Source: Pseudomonas tensinigenes
Lineage (GTDB): Bacteria; Pseudomonadota; Gammaproteobacteria; Pseudomonadales; Pseudomonadaceae
DNA length: 64,000 bases
Assembly (NCBI RefSeq): GCF_014268445.2
Contig: NZ_CP077089.1
Span: 1,791,501 to 1,855,500 of the forward strand
Direction: 5' to 3'
Positions 25,714-35,129 of this stretch are shown here, one piece after another. Every line of letters begins with the position of its first letter. Position 1 is the first letter of the stretch. The notes under the pieces were generated by a model. That model saw nothing but the letters and a program-made list of their open reading frames with translations. It made no database searches and was not told where the DNA came from. Both the position numbers and the translations under genes were made by a program.

Positions 25714-28700
25714 ATGATAATTCCACCATCAGCCCAAGGTGCTCACCGCGTATCTGAACTTCAGTCCGTCAAGTCAGCCAGCGGCGCCGTTTCCCAGGTC
25801 GAAGAGTGCGAAGTGCTGGTTGCGCAGTTGCCAGCATTCGAGGATGGCGAGCCGCCAGTCGGCGTGGTCATCCATGCGTTTTACCCCGAAGTGCTGAAAG
25901 ATATTCTGCGCCGTTTGATTAAACTTTCTGAACGCCTGCATCTCTACGTGACCTGCGTAGCCGGATGTGAAGATGAGATCTGTGCTCAACTGACGGCCAG
26001 CACATTGAGTTTTTCGCTATACCGGGTGCCGAATCACGGCAGGGACGTTTTTCCGTTCCTGCGGGTGCTGCCGTTCTTGCGTGCCGATAACATCCGCACC
26101 CTGGTCAAGCTGCACACCAAGCGTTCGCTGCACTTGGGCGGGGAGATCGATTGGGGCGTTGAACTATTCGATGATCTGCTGGGCCCGGTACGATTCAGTC
26201 GAGCGCTGGAACACCTTGCCGACCCGGTGCACGTTCCAATGCTGGGTCCTCAGCGATACCTGGTGCCAGTCACCCGATTCCTCAGCGAAAGCAACCGTGC
26301 GTTGCTTGTCACCTTGGCCGAGCGTGGCGGTATTGAGCCGCAGGGCATCAACGAAGCGGATTATTTTGCCGGCACCATGTTCTTTGCGCGCATTGAAGTG
26401 TTTACGCCTCTGGAGCGGATTCAACTGACGGGCAGCGATTTCGAAGTTGAATGTGGCCAGCTCGACGGTACCCTGGCACACACGTTAGAGCGGTATTTCG
26501 GCGTTCTGGCGAATGTTGGCCGTCAGCAGCGCAATATCGACCTTTATCAGCGCTGGCTGGCGAGTCGGCAACTGGCTGCCGTCGAGGTCGAAGGTTTGCC
26601 CGCGCGACTGGCGAGCTGGCCGCGGCAACCGGATGTGTTGTTGGTGTTGACCGACACGACGGGTGATATCGGACTGTTGCGTTCCAGCCTGGACAGCATC
26701 GACCGCCAGCTTTATCGGGCGGCGGCCATCGTGGTCCTGTCCAATGCCGAACCTGTAGGCGTGACGCCAGCCGATAATCTGGTCTGGCTGCCGTTGGCCG
26801 AATCCTGGCCGAGCCAGCTCAATGAACTGTTGCAGGAGATCGACGTTGACTGGTGGTATCTGTTGCGCGGAGGAGACGAACTGGATCCCCATGCGCTGCT
26901 TTTGCTCGCCGAAGGCATCGCCCTCAATCCCGGTGTCAGCGCTTGCTACAGCGATGAAGATTCACTGACCGCTGAAGGCTGCCAGAGTCCGGTATTCAAG
27001 CCGGACTTGAATCTGGATATGTTGCGCAGTTATCCGTATGTCGGCCGCGCACTGGCTTTCAGTCGCGAGGCCGCGTTGTCTGCTGACGGCTTTGATCCCG
27101 CCTTCAGCGAACTGGCGCCCCATGATTTGCTTTTCCGGCTGATTGAAAATCACGGTCTGGGCACTGTCGGGCATCTCGCGGATGTGCTGGTGCACCAAGC
27201 CATCAATTTCCCCCAGTGGCTTGGTGAACCCCAAGTCATCGCGAACTCGGCAGCCATCGTCGGGGCGCACTTGCAGCGCCTGGGCGTGGCTCATGAGCTG
27301 CAGGCCGGACCTTTGCCAATGGCCAACCGTGTGGTCTACCAACATGCGGAACAACCGCTGGTCTCGATCCTGATTCCCACCAAGGACTGCCTGCCGATGC
27401 TGCTGCGCTGCATCGAAAGCATCATGGAGAAAACCAGCTATACGAATTACGAACTGATCATCGTCGACAACAACAGCGAAACCGACGAAGCCCGGGACTG
27501 GTTCAGCGGTATGGAGCTGTTGAACAATCCCAAGGTGCGCATCCTGCGTTATCCGCATCCGTTCAACTATTCGGCGATCAATAATTTTGCCGTCAACCAT
27601 GCCCGCGGCGATTACCTGGTGCTGCTCAACAATGACACGGTGGTCATTGATGGCGACTGGCTTGGTGCGATGCTCCATCACGCCCAGCGGCCAGAAGTGG
27701 GGGTAGTCGGCGCCAAGCTGTTATTCCTCGACGGGACTGTTCAGCATGCAGGCGTGGTACTCGGGTTGCGTGGCGTTGCAGACCACCCGTTTATCGGCGA
27801 TTCAATGCAGTCCAACGGCTACCTTCACCGCTTGCATCTTGATCAAAACTACAGCGCGGTCACCGCCGCCTGCCTGATGATCAGCACCGAGTTGTACCAG
27901 CAAGTGGGTGGAATGGACGAGGTCGACCTGGCCGTTTCCTATAACGATGTGGATCTGTGCCTGAAAGTCGGCCAGGCCGGGCGGTTGATTGTCTGGACGC
28001 CTTATGCGCTGCTCGTTCACGAAGCCAGTGTGAGCCAGAACAACGTCGACACGACCAAGGAAGAAGCCAAGCGTAAAAGGTTCAAGGGCGAACAGTCGGT
28101 GATGTACCAGCGCTGGCTTGGGCAAATCGCCAACGATCCGGCCTACAACCGCAACCTGACCCTGGAGGGCAGCGGCTTCTCCTCCAAATACCGCACCGAT
28201 ACCGACTGGCACCCGTTTGCCAGTCGTGAGTTGCCTCATGTGCTGTGTCATCCCGTCGACTCTTTCGGCAGTGGGCACTACCGCGTGCGTCAGCCTTTCG
28301 CTGCCCTGAAAGCCGCGCAGCTGATCGGCGGAACGGTGAGCGACGAGGGGCTGCAACCGACAGAACTGGAGCGCATTGCGCCGGACACGATTATTTTCCA
28401 GGGGCAGCACACAACGCCTCATCTGGAGTACATGCAGGACACCAAGGCATTCTCCAGGGCGTTCAAGGTTTACGAGCTGGATGACTATATTCTTGACGTG
28501 CCCGCTGGCAACTTGAACCACGAATTGCTTCCCAAAGACATCACCAAACGCTTGAAGAAAGCCGTAGGGCTGTGCGATCGGTTGGTGGTGTCGACCGAGC
28601 CGCTGGCCAATGCGCTGAAGGGTTTCAACGCCGACATCCGGGTGATGGAAAACCGTCTGCCGAGCCATTGGTGGAGCGACCTGACCAGCCATCGCCAACA

Positions 28701-29214
28701 AGGTCGCAAGCCTCGGGTTGGCTGGGCCGGCGGCTCGAGTCACAGCGCCGATCTGCAAGTCCTTGCCGAAGTGGTTCGTGCGCTGGAAGGAGAAGTTGAA
28801 TGGGTGTTCATGGGGATGTGTCCACCGGCACTGCGGCCTTATGTCCATGAGTTCCATAGGGGGGTGAGTATTGAAAAGTACCCGCAAAGACTGGCCGGCC
28901 TGAACCTGGACCTGGCTTTGGCACCTCTGAAAGACAACTTTTTCAACGCCTGCAAAAGCAATTTGCGCTTGTTGGAATATGGCGCTTGTGGTTTCCCCGT
29001 GATCTGCTCGGACATCCCTTGTTATCGTGGTGATTTCCCGGTGACGAGAGTCAGGAACCGATCGCAAGACTGGATTGCCGCTATTCGCGAACACCTGGCT
29101 GAGCCCGATGCCAGCGCCAAGGCTGGAGACGCCCTGCGCAGCGTTGTACTCGATCACTGGATGCTCAATGACGAACATCTGTTGGCGTGGCGAAACGCCT
29201 GGCTGGCGGACTGA
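25714..29214 (+). CDS. Trimodular glycosyltransferase (RgpF-like, GT2, GT-B)
   Basis: A 1166-residue protein with three carbohydrate-active modules. Residues about 45-290 resemble rhamnan synthesis protein F (VVIHAFYPEVLKDILRRL, NHGRDVFPFLRVLPFL, LVKLHTKRS). About 300-500 is a degenerate GT2-like linker. About 545-770 is a complete GT-A family 2 domain (VSILIPTKDCLPMLLRCIES, IIVDNNSETDEA, DxD-type LLNNDTVVIDGDW, ED-like YNDVDLCLKVGQAG). About 840-1160 is a GT-B-like domain with WAGGSSHSADLQVL and LLEYGACGFPVICSDIPC. No transmembrane segment is evident, so it is cytoplasmic. It likely builds a multi-sugar surface glycan. The acceptor is unknown. Confidence 0.88.
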   Translation: MIIPPSAQGAHRVSELQSVKSASGAVSQVEECEVLVAQLPAFEDGEPPVGVVIHAFYPEVLKDILRRLIKLSERLHLYVTCVAGCEDEICAQLTASTLSFSLYRVPNHGRDVFPFLRVLPFLRADNIRTLVKLHTKRSLHLGGEIDWGVELFDDLLGPVRFSRALEHLADPVHVPMLGPQRYLVPVTRFLSESNRALLVTLAERGGIEPQGINEADYFAGTMFFARIEVFTPLERIQLTGSDFEVECGQLDGTLAHTLERYFGVLANVGRQQRNIDLYQRWLASRQLAAVEVEGLPARLASWPRQPDVLLVLTDTTGDIGLLRSSLDSIDRQLYRAAAIVVLSNAEPVGVTPADNLVWLPLAESWPSQLNELLQEIDVDWWYLLRGGDELDPHALLLLAEGIALNPGVSACYSDEDSLTAEGCQSPVFKPDLNLDMLRSYPYVGRALAFSREAALSADGFDPAFSELAPHDLLFRLIENHGLGTVGHLADVLVHQAINFPQWLGEPQVIANSAAIVGAHLQRLGVAHELQAGPLPMANRVVYQHAEQPLVSILIPTKDCLPMLLRCIESIMEKTSYTNYELIIVDNNSETDEARDWFSGMELLNNPKVRILRYPHPFNYSAINNFAVNHARGDYLVLLNNDTVVIDGDWLGAMLHHAQRPEVGVVGAKLLFLDGTVQHAGVVLGLRGVADHPFIGDSMQSNGYLHRLHLDQNYSAVTAACLMISTELYQQVGGMDEVDLAVSYNDVDLCLKVGQAGRLIVWTPYALLVHEASVSQNNVDTTKEEAKRKRFKGEQSVMYQRWLGQIANDPAYNRNLTLEGSGFSSKYRTDTDWHPFASRELPHVLCHPVDSFGSGHYRVRQPFAALKAAQLIGGTVSDEGLQPTELERIAPDTIIFQGQHTTPHLEYMQDTKAFSRAFKVYELDDYILDVPAGNLNHELLPKDITKRLKKAVGLCDRLVVSTEPLANALKGFNADIRVMENRLPSHWWSDLTSHRQQGRKPRVGWAGGSSHSADLQVLAEVVRALEGEVEWVFMGMCPPALRPYVHEFHRGVSIEKYPQRLAGLNLDLALAPLKDNFFNACKSNLRLLEYGACGFPVICSDIPCYRGDFPVTRVRNRSQDWIAAIREHLAEPDASAKAGDALRSVVLDHWMLNDEHLLAWRNAWLAD

Positions 29215-29267
29215 ACAAGAGGCCAGCGTTGCGCGCTGCTTCTTCAATGTCTTTCGATACCGGCCCG

Positions 29268-29305
29268 AAAAAAAGCCTCACAGCCTTGAAACTGTGGGGC
29301 TTTTT
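29268..29305. terminator. Bidirectional rho-independent terminator
   Basis: An A7 run, then GCCTCACAG, loop, CTGTGGGGC (9-bp stem with one G-T pair) and T5. It lies between the convergent glycosyltransferase and DUF1508 genes. Confidence 0.9.
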
Positions 29306-29331
29306 CATATCTGCAGGATCGTGCTGAGCGG

Positions 29332-29523
29332 TTAGATCTCCTTGATCGGAGCCTCCCCCTGGACAGCCTTGATCAACCCGATCACGTGCAAACAATCCGC
29401 CTTGTTCACATACGACTCGCCACTGGCGATGGTCTCGTGGTTACCCGCCCGCAATCTCCAGCGCCATTGCCCTTTGCCGGTGCTCGGGGTGCCTCTGGAT
29501 TGCCTGTAAATCTCGAAATACAT
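29332..29523 (-). CDS. YegP-type DUF1508 small protein
   Basis: A 63-residue protein with the DUF1508 pattern: MYFEIYRQSRG, then GQWRWRLRAGNHETIASGE.Y and C..VI.LIK. The family folds into a small beta-alpha module found singly or in tandem (YegP). Function is unknown. The start at 29523 is where the family begins. The open frame upstream (to 29715) is not supported. It is convergent with the glycosyltransferase gene and divergent from the gtrB-like gene. Confidence 0.8.
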   Translation of the reverse strand: MYFEIYRQSRGTPSTGKGQWRWRLRAGNHETIASGESYVNKADCLHVIGLIKAVQGEAPIKEI

Positions 29524-29747
29524 TCGTTTCGCTCCATGCGATTCATTTGTGCGACAGCCTGTGTGGCGCATGGTCGCAAGCCTAGCGCAGACGGTTTTTT
29601 TGGCTATCGGACATTTGTTTCCAATCGTTCGCGGATGTTTCTGAAGGGCGCGGGCTAGAGCGCCGCAATAGGCCTGTGGATTGGCCAAAATGACGCCGTC
29701 TGCGCCTTGCAACACAGTCGACGCTGCTGCTTAATACGGGACGGCTC

Positions 29748-30767
29748 ATGGCGTCGAATATCGTTCGACGACCGACAAACACTATAAAAAGAGCATTCCT
29801 TTTGACTGAGCACGGAACGCAACAGCACAGGCAGGTGACGTTATCGCTGGTGGTCCCCGTTTTTAACGAGGAGGACAGCCTCGACACGTTTTTGCGGCGC
29901 ATCAATGAAGTCTTCAAGACGCAGACGTTGATCGATCTTGAGTGGGTGTTCGTCAACGACGGCAGCACCGATGCCACGCTCGAACGCCTGCTCGAACATC
30001 AGCGACACGATGCACGCCTGCGCATCGTCGACCTGAGCCGCAACTTCGGCAAGGAAGCGGCGTTGTCCGCTGGTTTGCAGACCGCGACCGGGCAGATCGT
30101 GGTCCCGATCGATGTTGACTTGCAGGACCCGCCCGAAGTCATTCTGCAGATGATCGAGCGCTGGCGAGAAGGCTTTGAGGTGGTGCTCGGTCATCGCATC
30201 AGCCGTCGCAGCGACACCTGGGCCAAGCAGACGTCGGCCCACTGGTTCTATCGCTTGCACAACAAAATTGCCGAACAACCTTTACCTGAAAACGTCGGCG
30301 ATTTTCGTCTGATGGATCGCTGCGTCGTCGATGCGTTGCTGACGCTGCCCGAATCCCGGCGCTTTATGAAAGGCTTGTTCGCCTGGGTCGGGTTTCGCAC
30401 CACCCACGTCGATTACGAACGCCCGGAGCGCGTGGCGGGGCAGAGCAAGTTCAACGGCTGGCGCCTGTGGAATTTTGCGTTGGAAGGCATCACCAGTTTC
30501 AGCACCGAGCCGCTACGGATCTGGACGTATGTCGGCGCGCTGGTGTCGCTGGTGTCTTTTGCTTTCGCCATGTTCATTGTGGTGCGCACGCTGATTCACG
30601 GTGTCGACATGCCCGGTTATGCCTCGCTGATGGTGGCCGTGACCTTTCTCGGTGGGCTGCAATTGATCGGCATCGGAGTGCTCGGTGAGTACCTGGGCCG
30701 CACGTATATCGAATCCAAACGCCGACCGGTTTTTCTGGTGCGTCGCGTCTACGACTCCAAGGACTGA
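29748..30767 (+). CDS. GtrB-like polyisoprenyl-phosphate glycosyltransferase
   Basis: A 339-residue GT2 enzyme of the GtrB/dolichol-phosphate sugar synthase type, which transfers a sugar from a nucleotide donor to undecaprenyl phosphate. GT-A motifs are LVVPVFNEEDSLDTFLRR, WVFVNDGSTDATLE, LSRNFGKEAALSAGLQ and the DxD region VPIDVDLQDPPEVI. The C-terminus has two transmembrane helices (IWTYVGALVSLVSFAFAMFI and SLMVAVTFLGGLQLIGIGV) and ends GRTYIESKRRPVFLVRRVY. It is first of a four-gene coupled operon with methyltransferase, GtrA-like flippase and a large membrane protein. Confidence 0.92.
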   Translation: MASNIVRRPTNTIKRAFLLTEHGTQQHRQVTLSLVVPVFNEEDSLDTFLRRINEVFKTQTLIDLEWVFVNDGSTDATLERLLEHQRHDARLRIVDLSRNFGKEAALSAGLQTATGQIVVPIDVDLQDPPEVILQMIERWREGFEVVLGHRISRRSDTWAKQTSAHWFYRLHNKIAEQPLPENVGDFRLMDRCVVDALLTLPESRRFMKGLFAWVGFRTTHVDYERPERVAGQSKFNGWRLWNFALEGITSFSTEPLRIWTYVGALVSLVSFAFAMFIVVRTLIHGVDMPGYASLMVAVTFLGGLQLIGIGVLGEYLGRTYIESKRRPVFLVRRVYDSKD

Positions 30768-30770
30768 TTC

Positions 30771-31481
30771 ATGGATCTCAAGGAAACCGACATCCTCGGC
30801 GACAGCATCAACGAGCATTGGTATTACTGCTCGAAAGCCGCGGCCACCCGGCGTTTGCTGGGAGATGCAGCCATCGGCCGAATCCTCGATGTCGGCGCCG
30901 GCTCGGGGTTTTTCTCCCACCACTTGCTGACGCATACCGATGCACGCGAAGCGTGGTGCGTGGATATCAGCTATAGCGCCGACTCCAGCGCCACCACCGC
31001 CGGCAAACCTGTGCATTACCGTCGCGGGATTGAAACCATCGATGCCGATCTGGTGCTGTTGATGGACGTGCTGGAGCATGTCGATGACGACCTCGGTCTG
31101 CTCAAGATGTATGTCGATAAGGTGCCATCGGGCAGCCGCTTTCTGATGACCGTGCCGGCGTTCCAGTTCTTGTGGAGCGGGCACGATGATTTTCTCGAAC
31201 ACAAGCGCCGCTACACCCTGGCGCAGTTCGAAACACTGGCGCGCGCTGCCGGTTTGTCGGTGCAGCGCGGTGCGTATTATTTCGGCGCGGTGTTTCCGAT
31301 TGCGGCGGCGTTGCGCTTGTTGCCGCAAGGCGCACAAACCCAGCCACCGCGTTCGCAACTCAAGCGTCATCATCCGCTGGTGAATACGTTGCTCAAGACA
31401 CTTTGCAGCCTTGAATTACCGTTGATGGGTATGAACCGTCTGGCAGGTTTGAGCGTTTTTGTCCTGGCGCAAAAGCCGTGA
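30771..31481 (+). CDS. Class I SAM-dependent methyltransferase
   Basis: A 236-residue methyltransferase. The SAM-binding motif I is ILDVGAGSGFFSHHLL (about residues 37-52), followed by the acidic motif II-like DADLVLLMDVLEHVDDD and LMTVPAFQFLWSGHDDFLEHKRRYT, typical of family 11-type small-molecule or sugar methyltransferases. It begins 3 bases after the gtrB-like stop and overlaps the GtrA gene by 4 bp, so it belongs to the cassette. A role in methylating the transferred sugar or its lipid carrier is an inference. Confidence 0.9.
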   Translation: MDLKETDILGDSINEHWYYCSKAAATRRLLGDAAIGRILDVGAGSGFFSHHLLTHTDAREAWCVDISYSADSSATTAGKPVHYRRGIETIDADLVLLMDVLEHVDDDLGLLKMYVDKVPSGSRFLMTVPAFQFLWSGHDDFLEHKRRYTLAQFETLARAAGLSVQRGAYYFGAVFPIAAALRLLPQGAQTQPPRSQLKRHHPLVNTLLKTLCSLELPLMGMNRLAGLSVFVLAQKP

Positions 31482-31864
31482 CCTCAGCTGAAAAGTCAGC
31501 GTTGATCCAGCGGGGTTTGCGTTTTGCCGTGACCGGTGTGTTTGTCACCGCGTTGCATGCGTTGGTCGCGGTGCTGTTTATCCATTTCATCAGTGCGCCG
31601 CCGCCCCTCGCCAACGGTGTGGCGTTCGCCGTGGCGACAGTGGTGTCGTATGTGATCAACACCACCTGGAGCTTCTCGGCCCGATTGCATGGGCGGACCC
31701 TGGTGCGGTTTCTGCTGGTTTCGGTCGGTGGTTTTTTTCTGGCGATGTTCGTCGCCTGGGCTGCGCAAATGGCCGGCCTCCACTATTTGCTGGGCATCGG
31801 CGCGGTGGCGCTGACGATCCCGGCATTCACCTTCGTACTGCACAACTTCTGGACGTACCGATGA
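31478..31864 (+). CDS. GtrA-family membrane protein (lipid-linked sugar flippase)
   Basis: A 128-residue protein with four transmembrane helices and the GtrA signature FAVTGVFVTALHALVAVLFI near the N-terminus and VVSYVINTTWSFSARLHG in the middle, ending TFVLHNFWTYR. GtrA proteins are thought to flip undecaprenyl-phosphate sugar to the periplasm. GTG start overlaps the methyltransferase stop (GTGA), and its own stop overlaps the next start by 4 bp (ATGA), indicating translational coupling. Confidence 0.93.
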   Translation: MTSAEKSALIQRGLRFAVTGVFVTALHALVAVLFIHFISAPPPLANGVAFAVATVVSYVINTTWSFSARLHGRTLVRFLLVSVGGFFLAMFVAWAAQMAGLHYLLGIGAVALTIPAFTFVLHNFWTYR

Positions 31865-33957
31865 GGGCATTGAACAAGCATCCGGCCCTCGCGCTACTGC
31901 CATTGTTGCTCGGTGTGCTGGCGTTTTTTCTGGTGATCGGCCCGCGCGCCCTGGATCCGCAGAACATCGCTTGGCTGAAGGACGGTGACCCGGCGACGCA
32001 TTACTTGGGCTGGGTGTATTTCCGGCACTCGCCCTGGACGTTTCCGCTCGGGCTCAACCCGTCTTATGGACTGGAGTTGGGCAGTGCGATCATTTTTTCT
32101 GACTCCAATCCACTGCTGGCACTGTTGTTCAAACCGTTCAATGGCTGGTTACCGGAAACGTTCCAGTATTTCGGCTTTTGGTTGCTGGCCTGTTTTGTCC
32201 TGCAAGCGTGGTTTGCCTGGAAGCTGCTCGGACTCATCAGCGACAACCCCGTGCTGCGCCTGTTGGGCACCGGTTTGCTGGTGTTTTCGCCGCCGATGTT
32301 TGTGCGTACCGGTGGGCATCTTTCTCTGGCCGGCCACTTTCTGATCCTGGCTGCTTTGTATCTGGCCCTGCATCCGGCGCTGACGCGACGGCGACTGGCA
32401 TGGGGTGCCTTGCTTGCAGCCACCGCGCTGGTGCATGCCTACCTGTTGGTCATGGTGGCTTTGATCTGGATAGCCGATCTGTTTGGCAAAGTCATGCTCG
32501 GCACTCTGACTCGTCGGCAGGGGCTGACAGAGTTCGGCAGTCTGTTTGCCCTGGTCAGCGTATGTTGCTGGCAGGCGGGTTATTTCAGCATTGTCGACGG
32601 CGCCGGTGGTGGCGGTTTCGGTTGGTATCGGATGAATCTGATATCCCTGTTCGACGCTGAGGGGTGGTCATACGTACTGCCAAGCTTCGTGACGGGCGGC
32701 GGCGACTACGAGGGCTTCAACTATTTGGGCCTTGGGGTGCTGCTGCTGGTGCCCGCCGCGGGTTTTGCCATGCTGCGCAGCAATATTCGCGTCAAGGCGT
32801 TGCTTAGCCGTTGGCCATGGCTAATGTTGGCGATGCTCGGGCTGACGGTATTTGCCTTGTCCAATCAAATTGGCCTGGGCGCTCACACGTTCAGTTATCC
32901 GCTGCCGAAAACCGTTGAGGGGCTGGCGAGTATCTTCCGTGCCTCGGGCCGGATGTTCTGGCCGGTATTCTATGCCATCGTTTTACTGGTTACGTTTCTG
33001 GTGGTGCGTGGCTATCGACCGGCGTTCGCCATGGGGCTGCTGGCGCTGGCGCTGACGACCCAGATCGTCGACACGCGAATTGCCTGGGCGGGGTTGAGAG
33101 CGACAAAAATGGTCCCGCAAACTTCGGCCTGGGCCAGCCCGATGCACGATCCGTTCTGGAACAGTGCGGCCGCTCACTACAAGAATATTCGTGCGTTGAT
33201 CCCCAAAAACCAGTCGGATCAGTGGCAGGTCCTTGCCGATTTTGCCGCGGCTCATGGTTTGAAGACCGATGCAGTTTATATGGGGCGCATGAGCCCCAAG
33301 GCGCTCGAAGAGGCTCAGCGTGACGCGCAACGCCGGCTGAGTGCCGGCCAATACGAAGCCGATTCGCTATACATCCTCGACGATGATTCGCTGGACCTGG
33401 CCATCCAGAATGTTCATAGCGATACCGATCTGCTGACCCGGGTCGATGACTTTGTCGTACTGGCCCCAGGCTGGAAGCGCTGTGATCAATGTGTGGCGAT
33501 GGTCGATGAGGGGCGCTCAATGTCAGCTGTTCCGTTGAGCCAGCCCGGCCTGGTGCAAGCGTTCAATCGCAAGAGCCGGCAGTTGGTCAAAGGCTGGGCC
33601 GCTCCGGAAACGTGGGGCACCTGGAGTGAAGGGCAAGACGCCGAAATCGCGCTGCGTGTGGCGCCAGATACCCGCTCGATTGTCATCGACGTGCTGGCTT
33701 TCGTCATGCCGCCCAAACTGACTCAACGGGTCATCGTCAGTGTCAATGGCGTTGAAGTCTTGTCGACTCGCCTGACGCAGGTTCAGGGCAATCTGCTGGA
33801 AATTCCGCTCAACCCGGCTGTCCGCGAAACGCTCGTCGATGGCCGGGTCGTGACGATCCAGGTGCATTTGCCCGATGCCACCAGTCCACGCAATCTGGGG
33901 TTGAACGATGATGCTCGGGTGATGGGGCTGGGGCTGAAATCGCTGACCGTTCGCTGA
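31861..33957 (+). CDS. Large polytopic membrane protein, GT-C-like (DUF6311-type)
   Basis: A 698-residue protein with about 11-12 transmembrane helices in the first 420 residues, then a roughly 270-residue non-membrane domain. The first periplasmic loop has an acidic motif (LKDGDPATHYLGW) like the catalytic loop of GT-C glycosyltransferases. It occupies the place of the serotype-specific gtr transferase behind gtrB and gtrA homologues, so it probably moves the flipped sugar from undecaprenyl phosphate to a surface glycan. The family name is from memory and the acceptor is unknown. Confidence 0.8.
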   Translation: MRALNKHPALALLPLLLGVLAFFLVIGPRALDPQNIAWLKDGDPATHYLGWVYFRHSPWTFPLGLNPSYGLELGSAIIFSDSNPLLALLFKPFNGWLPETFQYFGFWLLACFVLQAWFAWKLLGLISDNPVLRLLGTGLLVFSPPMFVRTGGHLSLAGHFLILAALYLALHPALTRRRLAWGALLAATALVHAYLLVMVALIWIADLFGKVMLGTLTRRQGLTEFGSLFALVSVCCWQAGYFSIVDGAGGGGFGWYRMNLISLFDAEGWSYVLPSFVTGGGDYEGFNYLGLGVLLLVPAAGFAMLRSNIRVKALLSRWPWLMLAMLGLTVFALSNQIGLGAHTFSYPLPKTVEGLASIFRASGRMFWPVFYAIVLLVTFLVVRGYRPAFAMGLLALALTTQIVDTRIAWAGLRATKMVPQTSAWASPMHDPFWNSAAAHYKNIRALIPKNQSDQWQVLADFAAAHGLKTDAVYMGRMSPKALEEAQRDAQRRLSAGQYEADSLYILDDDSLDLAIQNVHSDTDLLTRVDDFVVLAPGWKRCDQCVAMVDEGRSMSAVPLSQPGLVQAFNRKSRQLVKGWAAPETWGTWSEGQDAEIALRVAPDTRSIVIDVLAFVMPPKLTQRVIVSVNGVEVLSTRLTQVQGNLLEIPLNPAVRETLVDGRVVTIQVHLPDATSPRNLGLNDDARVMGLGLKSLTVR

Positions 33958-34043
33958 GGCTCGGCCGGCCGTGCAAAGGTTGATGGACGCCGGGCCCAAG
34001 GCCTTTCTACACTGCCCGTATTCCGGGGAGCAGGGGGCAATGG

Positions 34044-34964
34044 ATGAACCGCAATGAACTACGCAAAGCCGACATCAACCTGATGGTGGTGTTCGAAACC
34101 TTGATGCTTGAACGCAATGTGACCCGGGCGGCCGAGAAGCTGTTTCTCGGCCAGCCGACCATCAGCTCGGCGCTCAACCGCTTGCGGACGATGCTCAACG
34201 ATCCGCTGTTCATCCGCGTCGGCCATCGCATGGAACCGACTGCCCGTGCCGAAGATATCTTTCGCCATCTCAAGCCGGCGCTGGATTCGCTATCCGTGGC
34301 GCTGAGCCTGACCCGCGATTTCGATCCAGCGGTCAGTACCATGACTTTCCGTATCGGTCTGTCCGATGACGTCGAGTTCGGCCTGTTGCCGCCGCTATTG
34401 CGTGCACTGCGTCAGGAGGCACCCAACGTGGTGTTCGTGGTGCAACACGTCGATTACTGGCGGATTCCCGATCTGCTCGCCGCTGGCGACATTACTGTCG
34501 GCATCAGCCAGACCCGAGGTCTGCCGGCCAATGCCAAGCGCAAACTGCTGCGGCATATTCAGCCGAGCATCCTGCGTGCCGACGCCAGTGATACGCCGCT
34601 GACGCTGGATGAATATTGCGCACGTCCGCATGTGCTGGTTTCGCACACGGCCAACGTCAGTGGTTTCGCCGATGAGTGGCTGGCCGAACTCGGTCGTACT
34701 CGCCAAGTGGTGCTGTCGGTGCCGCAATACAGCGCGTTGCCGGCGCTGTTGGCGGGTACGGACCTGATCGCCAGTCTGCCGGATTACACTGCGGCGGCCA
34801 TGGCCACTTCCGGATTACTGTTTAAGGAGCCGTTTCCGTTTAAAACACCGACGCTGGATTTGTCGATGGTCTGGCTCAGTCATGTGGACAGCGATCCGGC
34901 TGAGCGCTGGTTGCGTTCGCGGCTGGAGCAATTCATGAGTGAACGGCCATTGACCGCAGCCTGA
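34044..34964 (+). CDS. LysR-family regulator (NodD/NahR-like subgroup)
   Basis: A 306-residue LysR-type regulator. The N-terminal winged helix includes INLMVVFETLMLERNVTRAAEKLFLGQPTISSALNRLR, whose opening resembles the NodD/NahR/LeuO branch. A periplasmic-binding-like effector domain follows from about residue 95. No divergently oriented gene lies adjacent, so the target is unclear. It is followed by a REP pair and the CHMI-type gene on the same strand. Confidence 0.9.
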   Translation: MNRNELRKADINLMVVFETLMLERNVTRAAEKLFLGQPTISSALNRLRTMLNDPLFIRVGHRMEPTARAEDIFRHLKPALDSLSVALSLTRDFDPAVSTMTFRIGLSDDVEFGLLPPLLRALRQEAPNVVFVVQHVDYWRIPDLLAAGDITVGISQTRGLPANAKRKLLRHIQPSILRADASDTPLTLDEYCARPHVLVSHTANVSGFADEWLAELGRTRQVVLSVPQYSALPALLAGTDLIASLPDYTAAAMATSGLLFKEPFPFKTPTLDLSMVWLSHVDSDPAERWLRSRLEQFMSERPLTAA

Positions 34965-34976
34965 GCCATGACACCG

Positions 34977-35064
34977 TGTAGGAGCTGCGGCACGCTGCGA
35001 TCTTTTGATCTTCAAATCTCACGATCAAAAGATCGCAGCCTCGTTTCACTCGACAGTTCCTACA
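34977..35064. repeat. Second-type REP pair (TGTAGGAGCTG...GATCGCAGC)
   Basis: Two inverted arms, TGTAGGAGCTG...GCTGCGATCTTTTGAT (34977-35009) and ATCAAAAGATCGCAGC...CAGTTCCTACA (35023-35064), with the left arm slightly degenerate. It is a different family from the CTCGCGAA REPs and recurs at 45203. Confidence 0.85.
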
Positions 35065-35129
35065 GGGATTGGTGATGAGCCGCATGTGCTATATGTACGA
35101 CCTTTCTGCCAACTGACTGGGGATATGCA

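Noticed and set aside
25241..34000. Genomic island integrated at tRNA-Ser
   Set aside because: No integrase and no duplicate of the tRNA 3' end were found downstream. The base composition does not shift clearly by eye.
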